DNA of 64,000 nucleotides from DASZMX01 sp035551475 (GTDB lineage: Bacteria; Verrucomicrobiota; Verrucomicrobiia; Limisphaerales; Palsa-1400): assembly GCA_035551475.1 (NCBI GenBank), contig DASZMX010000103.1, forward strand, positions 30,881 to 94,880, read 5' to 3'. Positions 14,403-22,735 of this stretch are shown piece after piece; the stretch's first letter is position 1; each line of letters opens with the position of its first letter. The notes under the pieces are model-generated. The model worked only from the letters and a program-made list of their open reading frames with translations, was not told the origin of the DNA and searched no databases. The translations under genes and the position numbers were made by a program.

Positions 14403-17000
14403 TTATTTTTCGCGCTGAAATTTCAGGGCGTCGCCGGGGGCGGTGACGGTGATGCGGTCGCCGGTTTTGAATTCGCCGTCGAGCAATTTCATGGCGAGCG
14501 GGTCGAGCAGGCTTTCCTGAATGGCGCGTTTGAGCGGACGGGCGCCGAATTGCGGATCGTATCCTTCCTTGGCCAGGAACTTGGCGGCGGCGGCATCAAC
14601 TTCCAGGGTCAGGCCGCGGCCAGCCAGGCGCGCTTGCACCTGCCGCAACTGCACGGCGACGATGGCGGACAATTGTTTCTCGTCCAAGCTGTGGAAGATG
14701 ATGATGTCGTCGATGCGGTTCAGGAATTCCGGGCGGAAATGCGCTTTCAATTCCGTGCGCACCAATTGTTCCACGCGCGTTTGCTCCTTCACGGAAATGG
14801 CGCCGCCGGCGAACGCCTCCTGAATGATGGGCGAGCCGATGTTGCTCGTGAGAATGATAATCGTGTTCTTGAAATCAATGGTTCTCCCCTGCCCGTCCGT
14901 TAATCGGCCGTCATCGAGAACCTGCAAAAGCACGTTGAAAACATCGTGATGCGCTTTTTCAATTTCGTCGAAGAGGACCACGCTGTAGGGGCGGCGCCGC
15001 ACGGCCTCGCTTAACTGGCCGCCTTCCTCGTACCCGACGTAGCCCGGCGGCGCGCCGATCAGACGGGCGACCGTGTGGCGCTCCATGTATTCGCTCATAT
15101 CGATGCGAATCATGGCGGCTTCATCGTCAAACAAAAATTCCGCGAGCGCCCGAGCCAGTTCGGTTTTTCCCACGCCGGTGGGCCCAAGAAAAATGAACCA
15201 ACCGATGGGCCGGTTGGGATCCTGCAAGCCGCTGCGCGCGCGCCGCACGGCGTTGGACACGGATTTGATCGCCTCTTCCTGGCCAATCACACGCTCGCCG
15301 AGGCGCGCCTCCATGCGCACGAGTTTTTCGCGCTCACCCTCGAGCATCCGGCTGACGGGCACGCTCGTCCAGGTGGAGACGACGTTGGCGATATCTTCCT
15401 CGGTGACTTCTTCTTTCAGGAGGCGCTTGCCTTCGCGCCGATTGAATTCCTTTTGCATGTCAGCCAGCTTTTTTTCCAACTCCGGGATGCGCCCATATTG
15501 AATTTGCGCGGCGGCATTCAGATCGCCGGAGCGCTGGGCGGCGTCCATTTTCTGGCGCGCCTCCTCCAATTGCCCGGTCACAATCGCCAGGGCGTTGATC
15601 GAGGCTTTTTCATTTTGCCATTGCGCCTTGAGCTGCGCGGATTGCTCCTTCAAATTCGCCAGGTCGCGCTCGATGCGTTGGAGACGCTCGCGCGAAGCTT
15701 CATCCTTCTCCTTGCGCAAGGCGGTTTGCTCAATTTCCAACTGCATGATGCGCCGCTCCAAATGATCGATTTCCACCGGCATGGAATCCAACTCCATGCG
15801 CAGACGCGAGGCCGCCTCGTCCATCAAATCCACCGCTTTATCCGGCAAAAACCGGTCGGTGATATAACGTTGCGACAGCGTCGCCGCCGCCACCAAGGCC
15901 GAGTCAAGAATATGAATTCCATGATGCACCTCGTAGCGCTCCTTCAGCCCGCGCAGGATGGCAATGGTTTCCTCCACGCTCGGCTCGCCGACCATCACCG
16001 GTTGAAAGCGCCGTTCCAGCGCGGGATCCTTCTCGATGTACTTGCGGTATTCATCAAGCGTGGTGGCGCCGATGCAGCGCAATTCGCCGCGGGCCAATTG
16101 CGGCTTGAGCATGTTGGAGGCGTCGTTGCCGCCCTCCGCCGCGCCGGCGCCGACAATGGTGTGCAACTCGTCGATAAAAAGCAGGACGCGCCCTTCGCTG
16201 GCGGTGACCTCTTTCAAAAACGCCTTCAGCCGATCCTCAAATTCCCCGCGATACTTGGCGCCGGCGATCATCGCCCCGATGTCCATCGCCACCACGCGTT
16301 TGTTTTTCAGCGACTCCGGGACATCGCCGCTGACAATGCGCCGCGCCAATCCCTCCACAATCGCCGTCTTGCCGGTGCCCGGTTCGCCGATGAGCGCCGG
16401 ATTATTTTTCGTGCGGCGTGTCAAGACTTGCATCACGCGCCGGATTTCCTCGTTGCGGCCAATCACCGGGTCAATTTTTCCCGCCGCCGCCAGGGCGGTG
16501 AGGTCGCGCCCGTATTTTTCGAGCGCCTGGAATTTGTCCTCCGGGTTCGGGTCCGTCACGCGCTGATTGCCGCGCAATTCGGCCAGCGCCTTCAACACCG
16601 CGTCGCGCGTCACATGCTGCGCCTGAAAAATCTTTTTGACCGCCGGGCCGCCCTGGTCAATCAAACCCAGGAATAAATGTTCGGCGCCGACATATTCATC
16701 GTGCAATTTCCGCGCCTCCTCGGCGGCGGCGTCGAGGGTCTTTTTAAACGCGGCGCTCGAATACAAATCCGACGCTCCGCCCTGCACCTTTACTTTCCGC
16801 CCCAGTTCCTGCTCCACGGCCGACGCCATGGCGGCGGCGGGCGCGCCCAATTTTTGCAACAGGGGCGGCACCAGGCTTTCGCCCTGGGCCAGCAACGCGG
16901 CCAAAAGATGCTCCGTGTCCAGTTCCTGATGGGAATGCCGCCGCGCCACTTCCTGCGAAGCCTTCAGCGCTTCCTGCGCCTTGATCGTCAATTTATCCAT
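14403..17000 (-). CDS. clpB: ATP-dependent chaperone ClpB
   Basis: An 865-residue Hsp100 disaggregase with all domains: Clp N repeats (residues about 1-145), AAA-1 with Walker A GEPGTGKTAIVEG and Walker B LLFIDELHTIVGAG, a coiled-coil middle domain (about 405-525) and AAA-2 with Walker A GPTGVGKTELARA. It works with DnaK to recover aggregated proteins. The second ATG (17000) fits the family start MDKLTIKAQEAL and sits 6 nt after a TAGAAT box (17012-17007); the ATG at 17006 adds two residues. A TTGACA is at 17040-17035 but is poorly spaced. No CIRCE or ROSE-like element was seen. Confidence 0.95.
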   Translation of the reverse strand: MDKLTIKAQEALKASQEVARRHSHQELDTEHLLAALLAQGESLVPPLLQKLGAPAAAMASAVEQELGRKVKVQGGASDLYSSAAFKKTLDAAAEEARKLHDEYVGAEHLFLGLIDQGGPAVKKIFQAQHVTRDAVLKALAELRGNQRVTDPNPEDKFQALEKYGRDLTALAAAGKIDPVIGRNEEIRRVMQVLTRRTKNNPALIGEPGTGKTAIVEGLARRIVSGDVPESLKNKRVVAMDIGAMIAGAKYRGEFEDRLKAFLKEVTASEGRVLLFIDELHTIVGAGAAEGGNDASNMLKPQLARGELRCIGATTLDEYRKYIEKDPALERRFQPVMVGEPSVEETIAILRGLKERYEVHHGIHILDSALVAAATLSQRYITDRFLPDKAVDLMDEAASRLRMELDSMPVEIDHLERRIMQLEIEQTALRKEKDEASRERLQRIERDLANLKEQSAQLKAQWQNEKASINALAIVTGQLEEARQKMDAAQRSGDLNAAAQIQYGRIPELEKKLADMQKEFNRREGKRLLKEEVTEEDIANVVSTWTSVPVSRMLEGEREKLVRMEARLGERVIGQEEAIKSVSNAVRRARSGLQDPNRPIGWFIFLGPTGVGKTELARALAEFLFDDEAAMIRIDMSEYMERHTVARLIGAPPGYVGYEEGGQLSEAVRRRPYSVVLFDEIEKAHHDVFNVLLQVLDDGRLTDGQGRTIDFKNTIIILTSNIGSPIIQEAFAGGAISVKEQTRVEQLVRTELKAHFRPEFLNRIDDIIIFHSLDEKQLSAIVAVQLRQVQARLAGRGLTLEVDAAAAKFLAKEGYDPQFGARPLKRAIQESLLDPLAMKLLDGEFKTGDRITVTAPGDALKFQREK

Positions 17001-17006
17001 GTCCAT

Positions 17007-17012
17007 ATTCTA
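17007..17012 (-). promoter_or_regulatory. -10 box of clpB
   Basis: TAGAAT, 5 of 6 to consensus, 6 nt before the ATG at 17000. Supports the second ATG as start. The nearest TTGACA (17040-17035) is 22 nt away, too far for a standard pair. Confidence 0.35.
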
Positions 17013-17092
17013 AAATTCTACCGCTGCGGCCCGCTGTCAACTTCGCGGAAAAAGGGTGATTTCTCCCCGTAAAAAAATTTTCCCGAAAGTTA

Positions 17093-17120
17093 TTGCCAAA
17101 AAGCGCGGTTGTCATAGGAT
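17093..17120 (+). promoter_or_regulatory. Putative promoter of tol-pal operon
   Basis: TTGCCA (17093-17098), 16-nt spacer, TAGGAT (17115-17120), about 110 nt before the tolQ ATG. Unlike the leaderless promoters in this window, it would give a long 5' UTR. Confidence 0.3.
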
Positions 17121-17229
17121 GCACGCAGATGGTCGGAATCAGCGGCGTCAGCGTGAAAAATTGACCATTTCATTCCTCCACGTGGCGCCGAAGGACACGG
17201 CTGTATTGTAGCCGCGGCGAAGACTTTTA

Positions 17230-17940
17230 ATGAACGTTCCCGTCGGAATCATTGCGGAGACGCAACTTCAGTATGTTTGGGGCCGAGCCACCATTGAGGC
17301 GCGGTTCATCATTTTCTTTTTGTCAGTGGTCTCCGTCGTGGCCTGGTACATGATGGTGTCCAAACACCTGCAAATGAGCCGGGCGAAAAAGCTCAACCTC
17401 TTTTTTGAATCGGAATTTCGAAAGCAAAAACACGTTCTGGAAGTCTTCGATCGGCGGCTGCAAGTCAACGGCTGCCCCATGTTCGCCGTTTATCAGGAAG
17501 GCTGCGTGGAGTTGGATGCCCGCCTCAAAAACGAAACCGGTGATGGCCGCAAACGCTACGTCTCGCTCAAAAGCATGGAGCACATCAAGCGCACCCTCGA
17601 AGGCGCCGTGGCGCGTGAATCGCTGAAACTCGAATCCGGCCTCATCCTGCTCGCCATTGCCGTCAGCGGCGCGCCGTTCCTGGGTCTGCTCGGAACGGTG
17701 TGGGGCGTGATGGACACGTTTGCGCAAGTCGGCCAGATGGGCCGCGCGGATTTGCCCACGATGGCGCCGGGCGTTTCGGCGGCGCTGATCACGACGGTCG
17801 CGGGGCTGCTGGTGGCCATTCCGTCCATGTTCGCCTATAATTGGCTCGTCCACACCTTGCGCGTGCGCACGGTCGAGCTGGATAATTTCGCGCAGGAATT
17901 CGTCTCCAAAATGGAAACGGAATACCTCAAAGAAGAATGA
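17230..17940 (+). CDS. tolQ: TolQ-like proton channel of Tol-Pal
   Basis: A 236-residue MotA/TolQ/ExbB family protein with three membrane segments (about residues 22-42, 140-162 and 188-210). The conserved GLLGTVWGVMDTF and ALITTVAGLLVAIPSMFAYN helices carry the channel threonines. TolQ forms the stator with TolR and uses the proton motive force to move TolA during outer membrane constriction (established). It is the first gene of tolQRAB-pal; tolR starts 7 nt after it. Confidence 0.9.
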   Translation: MNVPVGIIAETQLQYVWGRATIEARFIIFFLSVVSVVAWYMMVSKHLQMSRAKKLNLFFESEFRKQKHVLEVFDRRLQVNGCPMFAVYQEGCVELDARLKNETGDGRKRYVSLKSMEHIKRTLEGAVARESLKLESGLILLAIAVSGAPFLGLLGTVWGVMDTFAQVGQMGRADLPTMAPGVSAALITTVAGLLVAIPSMFAYNWLVHTLRVRTVELDNFAQEFVSKMETEYLKEE

Positions 17941-17947
17941 TTCGCCG

Positions 17948-18373
17948 ATGCGCCGTTTTTCCCAACGCAATTCGCTGGTGACGTTGAATGAAATCAACAT
18001 CACGCCGCTGTTGGATTTGGCGTTCGTGCTGCTGATCATCTTCGTCATCACGCGCCCGTTGCTGGAGCAGAACGTCACGCTGCAATTGCCGCAAAACATG
18101 GGCAAGCCCGACACGCGCACGACCGACCGCAACAATATCCGCGTGGTGGAAGTCACGCCGCAGGGCGATTATTTTCTCAACGGCAAACACTTCAACATCA
18201 GTCAACTCGAAATCGAGCTGCGCCGCGCGTTTGACCGCAATCCCAAGTTGATTGTCGATATCCGCGCCGACAAACGCACCCAATGGGACCGCGTCCTGGC
18301 CGTGCTGGACGCCTGCATGCGCAATCACATCACGCAATTCACCGCGCGCACCGCGCCGCTGGAGCACAAATGA
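17948..18373 (+). CDS. tolR: TolR-like stator subunit
   Basis: A 141-residue ExbD/TolR protein. The N-terminal membrane helix has the canonical EINITPLLDLAFVLLIIF motif with the proton-carrying Asp23 intact, followed by a periplasmic domain (PDTRTTDRNNIRVVEVTPQG, VDIRADKRTQWDRVL). It couples TolQ proton flow to TolA. Its stop overlaps the tolA start by ATGA. Confidence 0.9.
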   Translation: MRRFSQRNSLVTLNEINITPLLDLAFVLLIIFVITRPLLEQNVTLQLPQNMGKPDTRTTDRNNIRVVEVTPQGDYFLNGKHFNISQLEIELRRAFDRNPKLIVDIRADKRTQWDRVLAVLDACMRNHITQFTARTAPLEHK

Positions 18374-19293
18374 CGCGCGCCCAAAAAAAGTGCATGGCTT
18401 TTTCGTTGGGGATGCATTCCTTGCTGGCGATCATTTTGATTGGCGGGGCTGCGTTCGAGTCCACGCCGCGCACCGTCAATGTGGCGACGCTGACCATGCT
18501 GCCGGCCAACATTCTTGACACGCCGGGCGTGGGCGGCGGCTCTCCCAATGCCGTTCCGCCGCCGCCGCAGCCGGCGCCAGCCGCGCCCCCGGAAGTTCAA
18601 CCAATCGCTCCGCCGCGGCCGCTGCCGCAAACGCCGCCGCCGCAGCCCGCCATTTCCAAGCCAGCGCCGCCAAAACCTGTTAAACTGCCGGAGCCCAAAC
18701 CGATCGAACGCGAAATTCCTGAACCGGCGCCGCACGCGCTTTTGCCCGCCCCGAAACCCGCCAGGAAAACCCACGAAGTGCAGGTCGATTACACGCCCTA
18801 CAACGCTTCCGCCAACAAAGTCAAAAAGCCGAAGACCGACGAAAACGACGAAGCGGCCGCCAACGCCGCCGCTGCCGCGTCGGCTGCGCGCGCGGAAGCT
18901 CGCCGCCAAAAAGCATTTCGCCAGGCGTTGGCTTCCTTGGATTCAGGCCTCACCTCCAAAGCTTCCTCCCGCTCGGCGCCGGAGGACAATCCGGGCGAAG
19001 GCGGCCCCTCGTTTGCCGATTACGGCTCGGTGGTGCGCAGCATTTACGACGGCAAATGGATGCGCCCGGATAATGTCGCCAATAAATTTGCGATCACGCG
19101 GGTGAAGATTGTGGTGGCGCACGACGGCGCCATCATGTCCGCCGAAATCGTCGGCCCGTCCGGTGAAAGCGTGGTGGACAAATCCGTCGAGCGCGCGCTC
19201 CGCGCCGTTTCGAGCCTCCCGGAATTTCCCCATGGCGCCACCGATTCCCAACGCACTTTTTACATCAACTTTAACCTGCATGCGGATGAATAG
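18370..19293 (+). CDS. tolA: TolA/TonB-like energy transducer
   Basis: A 307-residue protein: a single N-terminal membrane helix (FSLGMHSLLAIILIGGAAF), a long periplasm-spanning Pro-rich then Ala/Lys-rich coiled region (about 45-190), and a C-terminal TolA/TonB domain (IYDGKWMRPDNVANKFAITRVKIVVAHDGAIMSAEIVGPSG). The gene order between tolR and tolB identifies it as the TolA of the Tol-Pal system. The ATG at 18370 overlaps the tolR stop. Confidence 0.85.
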   Translation: MTRAQKKCMAFSLGMHSLLAIILIGGAAFESTPRTVNVATLTMLPANILDTPGVGGGSPNAVPPPPQPAPAAPPEVQPIAPPRPLPQTPPPQPAISKPAPPKPVKLPEPKPIEREIPEPAPHALLPAPKPARKTHEVQVDYTPYNASANKVKKPKTDENDEAAANAAAAASAARAEARRQKAFRQALASLDSGLTSKASSRSAPEDNPGEGGPSFADYGSVVRSIYDGKWMRPDNVANKFAITRVKIVVAHDGAIMSAEIVGPSGESVVDKSVERALRAVSSLPEFPHGATDSQRTFYINFNLHADE

Positions 19294-20443
19294 TTACCTC
19301 CAGAAATTGTTCGTGCTTACAGTGACCTGCCTGGCGGCAAACGGCGCCATGGCCCAGGAAGAGCTGCAAATCAACGGCGTGGCGCGCGCGCTCATTCCGG
19401 TCTCCATCACCGGATTTTCCGGCGAGACCCAAAGCGTCCTGGCTTTCGATCTTTCCGTGATGGGCATTCGCATCACCTCGGAAAATCCGCAATATGTCGT
19501 CAGCGGCAGCGCGGGCGGACAGCTTTCGGGCTCATTGAGCCTCAGCGGCAAGAGCCCAATTCTTTCGCGCGTTTACAGCGGCGGCAGCGCCCGCGCCCAG
19601 GCGCATTCCTTTGCCGACGATATTATCAAGGAACTGCGCGGCACAGCGCCGATCTTTCACACGAAGATCGCGTATCGCTGCCAGCAAGCCGGTTCCTCGG
19701 AGGTGTTCGTCGCGGATTTCGACGGCCACAATCCCATTCAATTGACACACGATAATTCGCTCGTGGACAGCCCATCGTGGGCGCCGGGCGGGCAGGCGAT
19801 TTTTTACACTTCCTGGAAAAGCGGCAACACCACGCAGATCCTGGAACATGATTTGTCCTCGGGCGCCCGCAAGGTTTTCGCCGGGCACCCCGGCTCCAAT
19901 CTCAGCCCCGCCGTTTCGCCGGATGGGCGCCGCGTGGCGATGATTTTGAGCCAGGGCGGCAGCCCCAACTTGTGGGTGGCCAATCGCGATGGCAGCGGCT
20001 TGAAGCAACTGACCAAATCCCGCGAGGAAGATTCCTGCCCCACATGGTCGCCGGACAGCTCGGAAATTTGTTTTGTGCACCGCAGCGGCCGCGCCACCTT
20101 GCGCAAAATCAATGCCAGCGGCGGCGAGTCCGTCCCGGTCAGCGCCGCGGGGGTTCTCGGCGCCAATCTGACGGGGCCCAATTGGTCGCCCGACGGCAAA
20201 CTGATTGCCTTCACCGTCGGCAGCATGAATTTTACGATTTGCGTTGCGCCCGCCAGCGGGGGTGAGGCGCAGAAGCTGGTAGCCGGAGAAGACCCGTGCT
20301 GGGCGCCCAATTCCCGCACGATCATCTTCAGCCGGCGGACAAGTGACAAACGCACTCTATGTTTGCTTGACGCGCCTACCAAACAGGTCAAGGATGTCAG
20401 GCAGATTTCGGGAAGCTGTTCGGAGCCTTCATGGGCAAGGTGA
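19286..20443 (+). CDS. tolB: Tol-Pal beta-propeller protein TolB
   Basis: A 385-residue periplasmic protein with a signal peptide (LFVLTVTCLAANGAMAQ), an N-terminal TolB_N domain (to about 125) and a C-terminal six-bladed WD40-like propeller with repeated PSWAPGGQAIFYTS, AVSPDGRRVAM, PTWSPDSSEICFV and NWSPDGKLIAFT blades. TolB binds Pal and is released by TolA. The start overlaps the end of tolA by 8 nt; ATG 19280 two codons earlier is equally possible. Confidence 0.9.
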   Translation: MNSYLQKLFVLTVTCLAANGAMAQEELQINGVARALIPVSITGFSGETQSVLAFDLSVMGIRITSENPQYVVSGSAGGQLSGSLSLSGKSPILSRVYSGGSARAQAHSFADDIIKELRGTAPIFHTKIAYRCQQAGSSEVFVADFDGHNPIQLTHDNSLVDSPSWAPGGQAIFYTSWKSGNTTQILEHDLSSGARKVFAGHPGSNLSPAVSPDGRRVAMILSQGGSPNLWVANRDGSGLKQLTKSREEDSCPTWSPDSSEICFVHRSGRATLRKINASGGESVPVSAAGVLGANLTGPNWSPDGKLIAFTVGSMNFTICVAPASGGEAQKLVAGEDPCWAPNSRTIIFSRRTSDKRTLCLLDAPTKQVKDVRQISGSCSEPSWAR

Positions 20444-20472
20444 GAATGGAATCCCCACGCAAAGACCAATAA

Positions 20473-21078
20473 ATGAAAAGTTCAACGCTATTTACCACCA
20501 TCGGGCTGGCGCTCCTCATCACCGTCAGCGGCTGCAAACACAAACCGATCAACACCACGCCGATTCCCGGCAGCCAGGCTCCCGTCGCGCCGCCGCCTTC
20601 GCAACCGGTCCAGACCCCGAATGATTTCGGCAATCGCGTCACGCCGGAGCAGCCGCCCGTCTCCCAGCCGAATCCCGCCGGCCTGCCCGCCAGCGCCGAT
20701 GGCCTGTGGAACCATCCCCACACCGAGAACCGCGAGAAATTCGCGGCGGACACCGTGCTCTTCGATTTCGACAGCGCCACCATCAAAAAGTCCGAGGAAT
20801 CCAAGCTTCAGGACGTGGCCGGTTATTTCAAAAGCAACACCACCGACGCTCTCACCGTCGAAGGCAACTGCGACGAGCGCGGCACGGAAAAATATAACCT
20901 CTCCCTCGGCGACCGCCGCGCCCTGGCCATTCGCGAATACCTGGCGCAGCTGGGCGTGGACGCGGGACGCATTCACACCGTCACCTACGGCGCCGCCAAG
21001 CCGGTTGATCCCGGCCACAATGAAGCGGCCTGGAAGAAAAATCGTCGCGGCGATCTCATTCTGTTGCAACCGCAATAA
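20473..21078 (+). CDS. pal: Peptidoglycan-associated lipoprotein Pal
   Basis: A 201-residue lipoprotein with lipobox ITVSGC (Cys20), a Pro/Gln-rich linker, and a C-terminal OmpA-like domain containing LFDFDSATIK, VEGNCDERGTEKYNLSLGDRRA and NRRGDLIL, which bind meso-diaminopimelate in peptidoglycan. It anchors the outer membrane and is the last gene of the Tol-Pal operon. No ybgF/cpoB follows. Confidence 0.92.
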   Translation: MKSSTLFTTIGLALLITVSGCKHKPINTTPIPGSQAPVAPPPSQPVQTPNDFGNRVTPEQPPVSQPNPAGLPASADGLWNHPHTENREKFAADTVLFDFDSATIKKSEESKLQDVAGYFKSNTTDALTVEGNCDERGTEKYNLSLGDRRALAIREYLAQLGVDAGRIHTVTYGAAKPVDPGHNEAAWKKNRRGDLILLQPQ

Positions 21079-21179
21079 CGCTGGGGCCGCCGGGCGAAAT
21101 GAGTTTGGCGGCCAAATATCGACCTTTACTAAACAGGTCAGGTGAAGTACCTATATAGTCGTAAAGTAATTTTGATTTA

Positions 21180-21362
21180 ATGAACGCAATGCTTGCACTG
21201 TGGGGAATGGGCTCGGGCGAAATCGTCATCATCGTGGTCGCCATCCTCATTCTTTTCGGAGCGCGCCGCATTCCGGAATTTGCCAAGGGCCTCGGCCAGG
21301 GCATCAAGGAATTCAAGAAAAGCTCCGCCGAAGACGACAAGAACGGCCCACGGTCAGCTTAA
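21180..21362 (+). CDS. tatA: Sec-independent translocase TatA, copy 1
   Basis: A 60-residue TatA/E protein: a short N-terminus, one membrane helix (EIVIIVVAILILFGA), the hinge RRIPEFAKGLGQG and an amphipathic helix IKEFKKSS, then a charged tail. TatA oligomers form the passage for folded proteins. It begins about 100 nt after pal and is followed after 9 nt by a second, very similar copy. The start has TAATTT 7 nt upstream and no ribosome site. Confidence 0.88.
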   Translation: MNAMLALWGMGSGEIVIIVVAILILFGARRIPEFAKGLGQGIKEFKKSSAEDDKNGPRSA

Positions 21363-21371
21363 TAAGTGTCT

Positions 21372-21656
21372 ATGAACGCAATGCTCGGTATTCTCGGAAT
21401 GGGCGGCGGGGAATTGGTCGTGGTGCTCGTCGCGATTTTGATTCTTTTTGGCGCCAAGCGCATTCCCGAATTCGCCAAGGGCCTCGGCCAGGGCATTCGG
21501 GAATTCAAGAAAGCCTCTAACGAGGTCACGAGTGAATTGCAAAACGCGATGAACGAGCCCCCTGCTCCTCCCGCGCCGCGCCCGGTTCCGCCCGCAGCTC
21601 CTGTCACCCCTGCTCCCACGGCCAGCGTCCCGACCGCCACGGTTCCGAAGACTTAA
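21372..21656 (+). CDS. tatA: TatA/TatB-like protein, copy 2
   Basis: A 94-residue paralogue of the preceding gene, sharing the start MNAML, the helix and the FAKGLGQG hinge almost exactly, but with a longer tail ending in a Pro/Ala-rich stretch (about 65-94). It may take the TatB role in substrate reception, though sequence alone does not decide between TatA and TatB. The ATG at 21372 is preferred over a GTG at 21366. Confidence 0.85.
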   Translation: MNAMLGILGMGGGELVVVLVAILILFGAKRIPEFAKGLGQGIREFKKASNEVTSELQNAMNEPPAPPAPRPVPPAAPVTPAPTASVPTATVPKT

Positions 21657-21677
21657 TTCGGCGCCGGACGATCCATC

Positions 21678-22688
21678 ATGGCCGATCGCGACGATCTCCA
21701 ACCAGAGGACGAGGATGATGGCGGGGGCGTCGTAAAGTCGTTTCTCGAGCATCTCGAAGATTTGCGCTGGACGCTCATCAAGAGCGCCGCCGCCATTGCC
21801 ATCGGGATGTTCGTGTGCCTGTTCGGTGTCAAGACGGTAGTCGCCATTCTTAAATGGCCCCTGGCGCGCGCGCAGCATCGCCACGTCGCGTTCATTCCGG
21901 AAGACACCAATCAAATTGTCACCATCAAGCTGGGCGAAGCCACGTTGTCCACGTACAGCGCGACCACCAATCACCTTGGCTCAATCGACTTGGGAACCAA
22001 TCGCCACGTCACTCTTCACCTGGTGCCCGGCGTCCTGCAAGGCTCCAACATGCTCACCTACGAGTTGGATTCCACACCCGATTCGGAAGTAAGCGCCGGG
22101 CCGGAGTTGGTGTTCATGGATCCGGCCGATCCTTTCCTATCCTGGATGCATGTGGCCTTTTTTGGCGGCCTCATTTTGGCCTCGCCTGCCGTCTTGTATT
22201 TCATCGGCCAATTCGTCATGCCCGCGCTGAAGATCAAGGAGAAGAAATACTTCATGCAGGCGTTTTGGTTCGGCACGATTTTATTTTTGACGGGCGTGTC
22301 GTTTGCCTATTTCGTCGTCATGCCTGCCGCGCTGAAATTTGCGGAGCTGTTCGCCGTGGCCGGCATGGGCGTGCATATCCAGAACTGGCTGGCGCCGACC
22401 TATTTTAGCTTTCTGATCAAATTCATGCTCGGCATGGGCCTCGGTTTTGAATTGCCAGTCGTGCTCCTGGCCTTGGTCAAGATTGGCATTCTTGACTACG
22501 CCAAACTCACGAAAATGCGGCGTTACATGGTGGTCGGCAACCTGGTGCTTGGCGCCCTCTTGACCACGCCGGAAGTTTTTACGCAGGTTTTCATGGCCAT
22601 CGCCCTCCAGCTTCTGTTTGAAATCAGCGTGTGGATTGCCTGGTATTGGGAACGCGAGGCCCGCCGCAATGCCCCCATTGATGTGTAA
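21678..22688 (+). CDS. tatC: Tat translocase TatC with enlarged first periplasmic loop
   Basis: A 336-residue protein, about 80 longer than usual TatC. The N-terminal FLEHLEDLRWTLIKS motif binds twin-arginine signals, and six membrane helices follow, with FPFLxP-type features replaced by FIGQFVMPALKIKEK. Compared with E. coli TatC, about 70 extra residues (roughly 70-142) lie between helix 1 and the DPADPFLSWMHV segment, i.e. in the first periplasmic loop. It completes a tatA-tatA-tatC operon and is followed by a terminator. Confidence 0.92.
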   Translation: MADRDDLQPEDEDDGGGVVKSFLEHLEDLRWTLIKSAAAIAIGMFVCLFGVKTVVAILKWPLARAQHRHVAFIPEDTNQIVTIKLGEATLSTYSATTNHLGSIDLGTNRHVTLHLVPGVLQGSNMLTYELDSTPDSEVSAGPELVFMDPADPFLSWMHVAFFGGLILASPAVLYFIGQFVMPALKIKEKKYFMQAFWFGTILFLTGVSFAYFVVMPAALKFAELFAVAGMGVHIQNWLAPTYFSFLIKFMLGMGLGFELPVVLLALVKIGILDYAKLTKMRRYMVVGNLVLGALLTTPEVFTQVFMAIALQLLFEISVWIAWYWEREARRNAPIDV

Positions 22689-22692
22689 TTAG

Positions 22693-22720
22693 CGCGCGGC
22701 TTGCGTCGCGCGGTTTTCTC
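22693..22720 (+). terminator. Intrinsic terminator after tatC
   Basis: CGCGCGGC (22693-22700), loop TTGC, GTCGCGCG (22705-22712), one G-U pair, followed by GTTTTCTC. It lies 4 nt after the tatC stop. Confidence 0.65.
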
Positions 22721-22735
22721 CGTCATTAAATATCG

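Noticed and set aside
15075..16676. 533-codon open frame on the plus strand
   Set aside because: Exactly antisense to clpB; composition is an artefact of high-GC codon use, with no recognisable protein.
17015..17040. TTGACA with TAGAAT upstream of clpB
   Set aside because: Spacer is only 14 nt for the nearer TAGAAT and 22 nt for the other; not counted as a full promoter.
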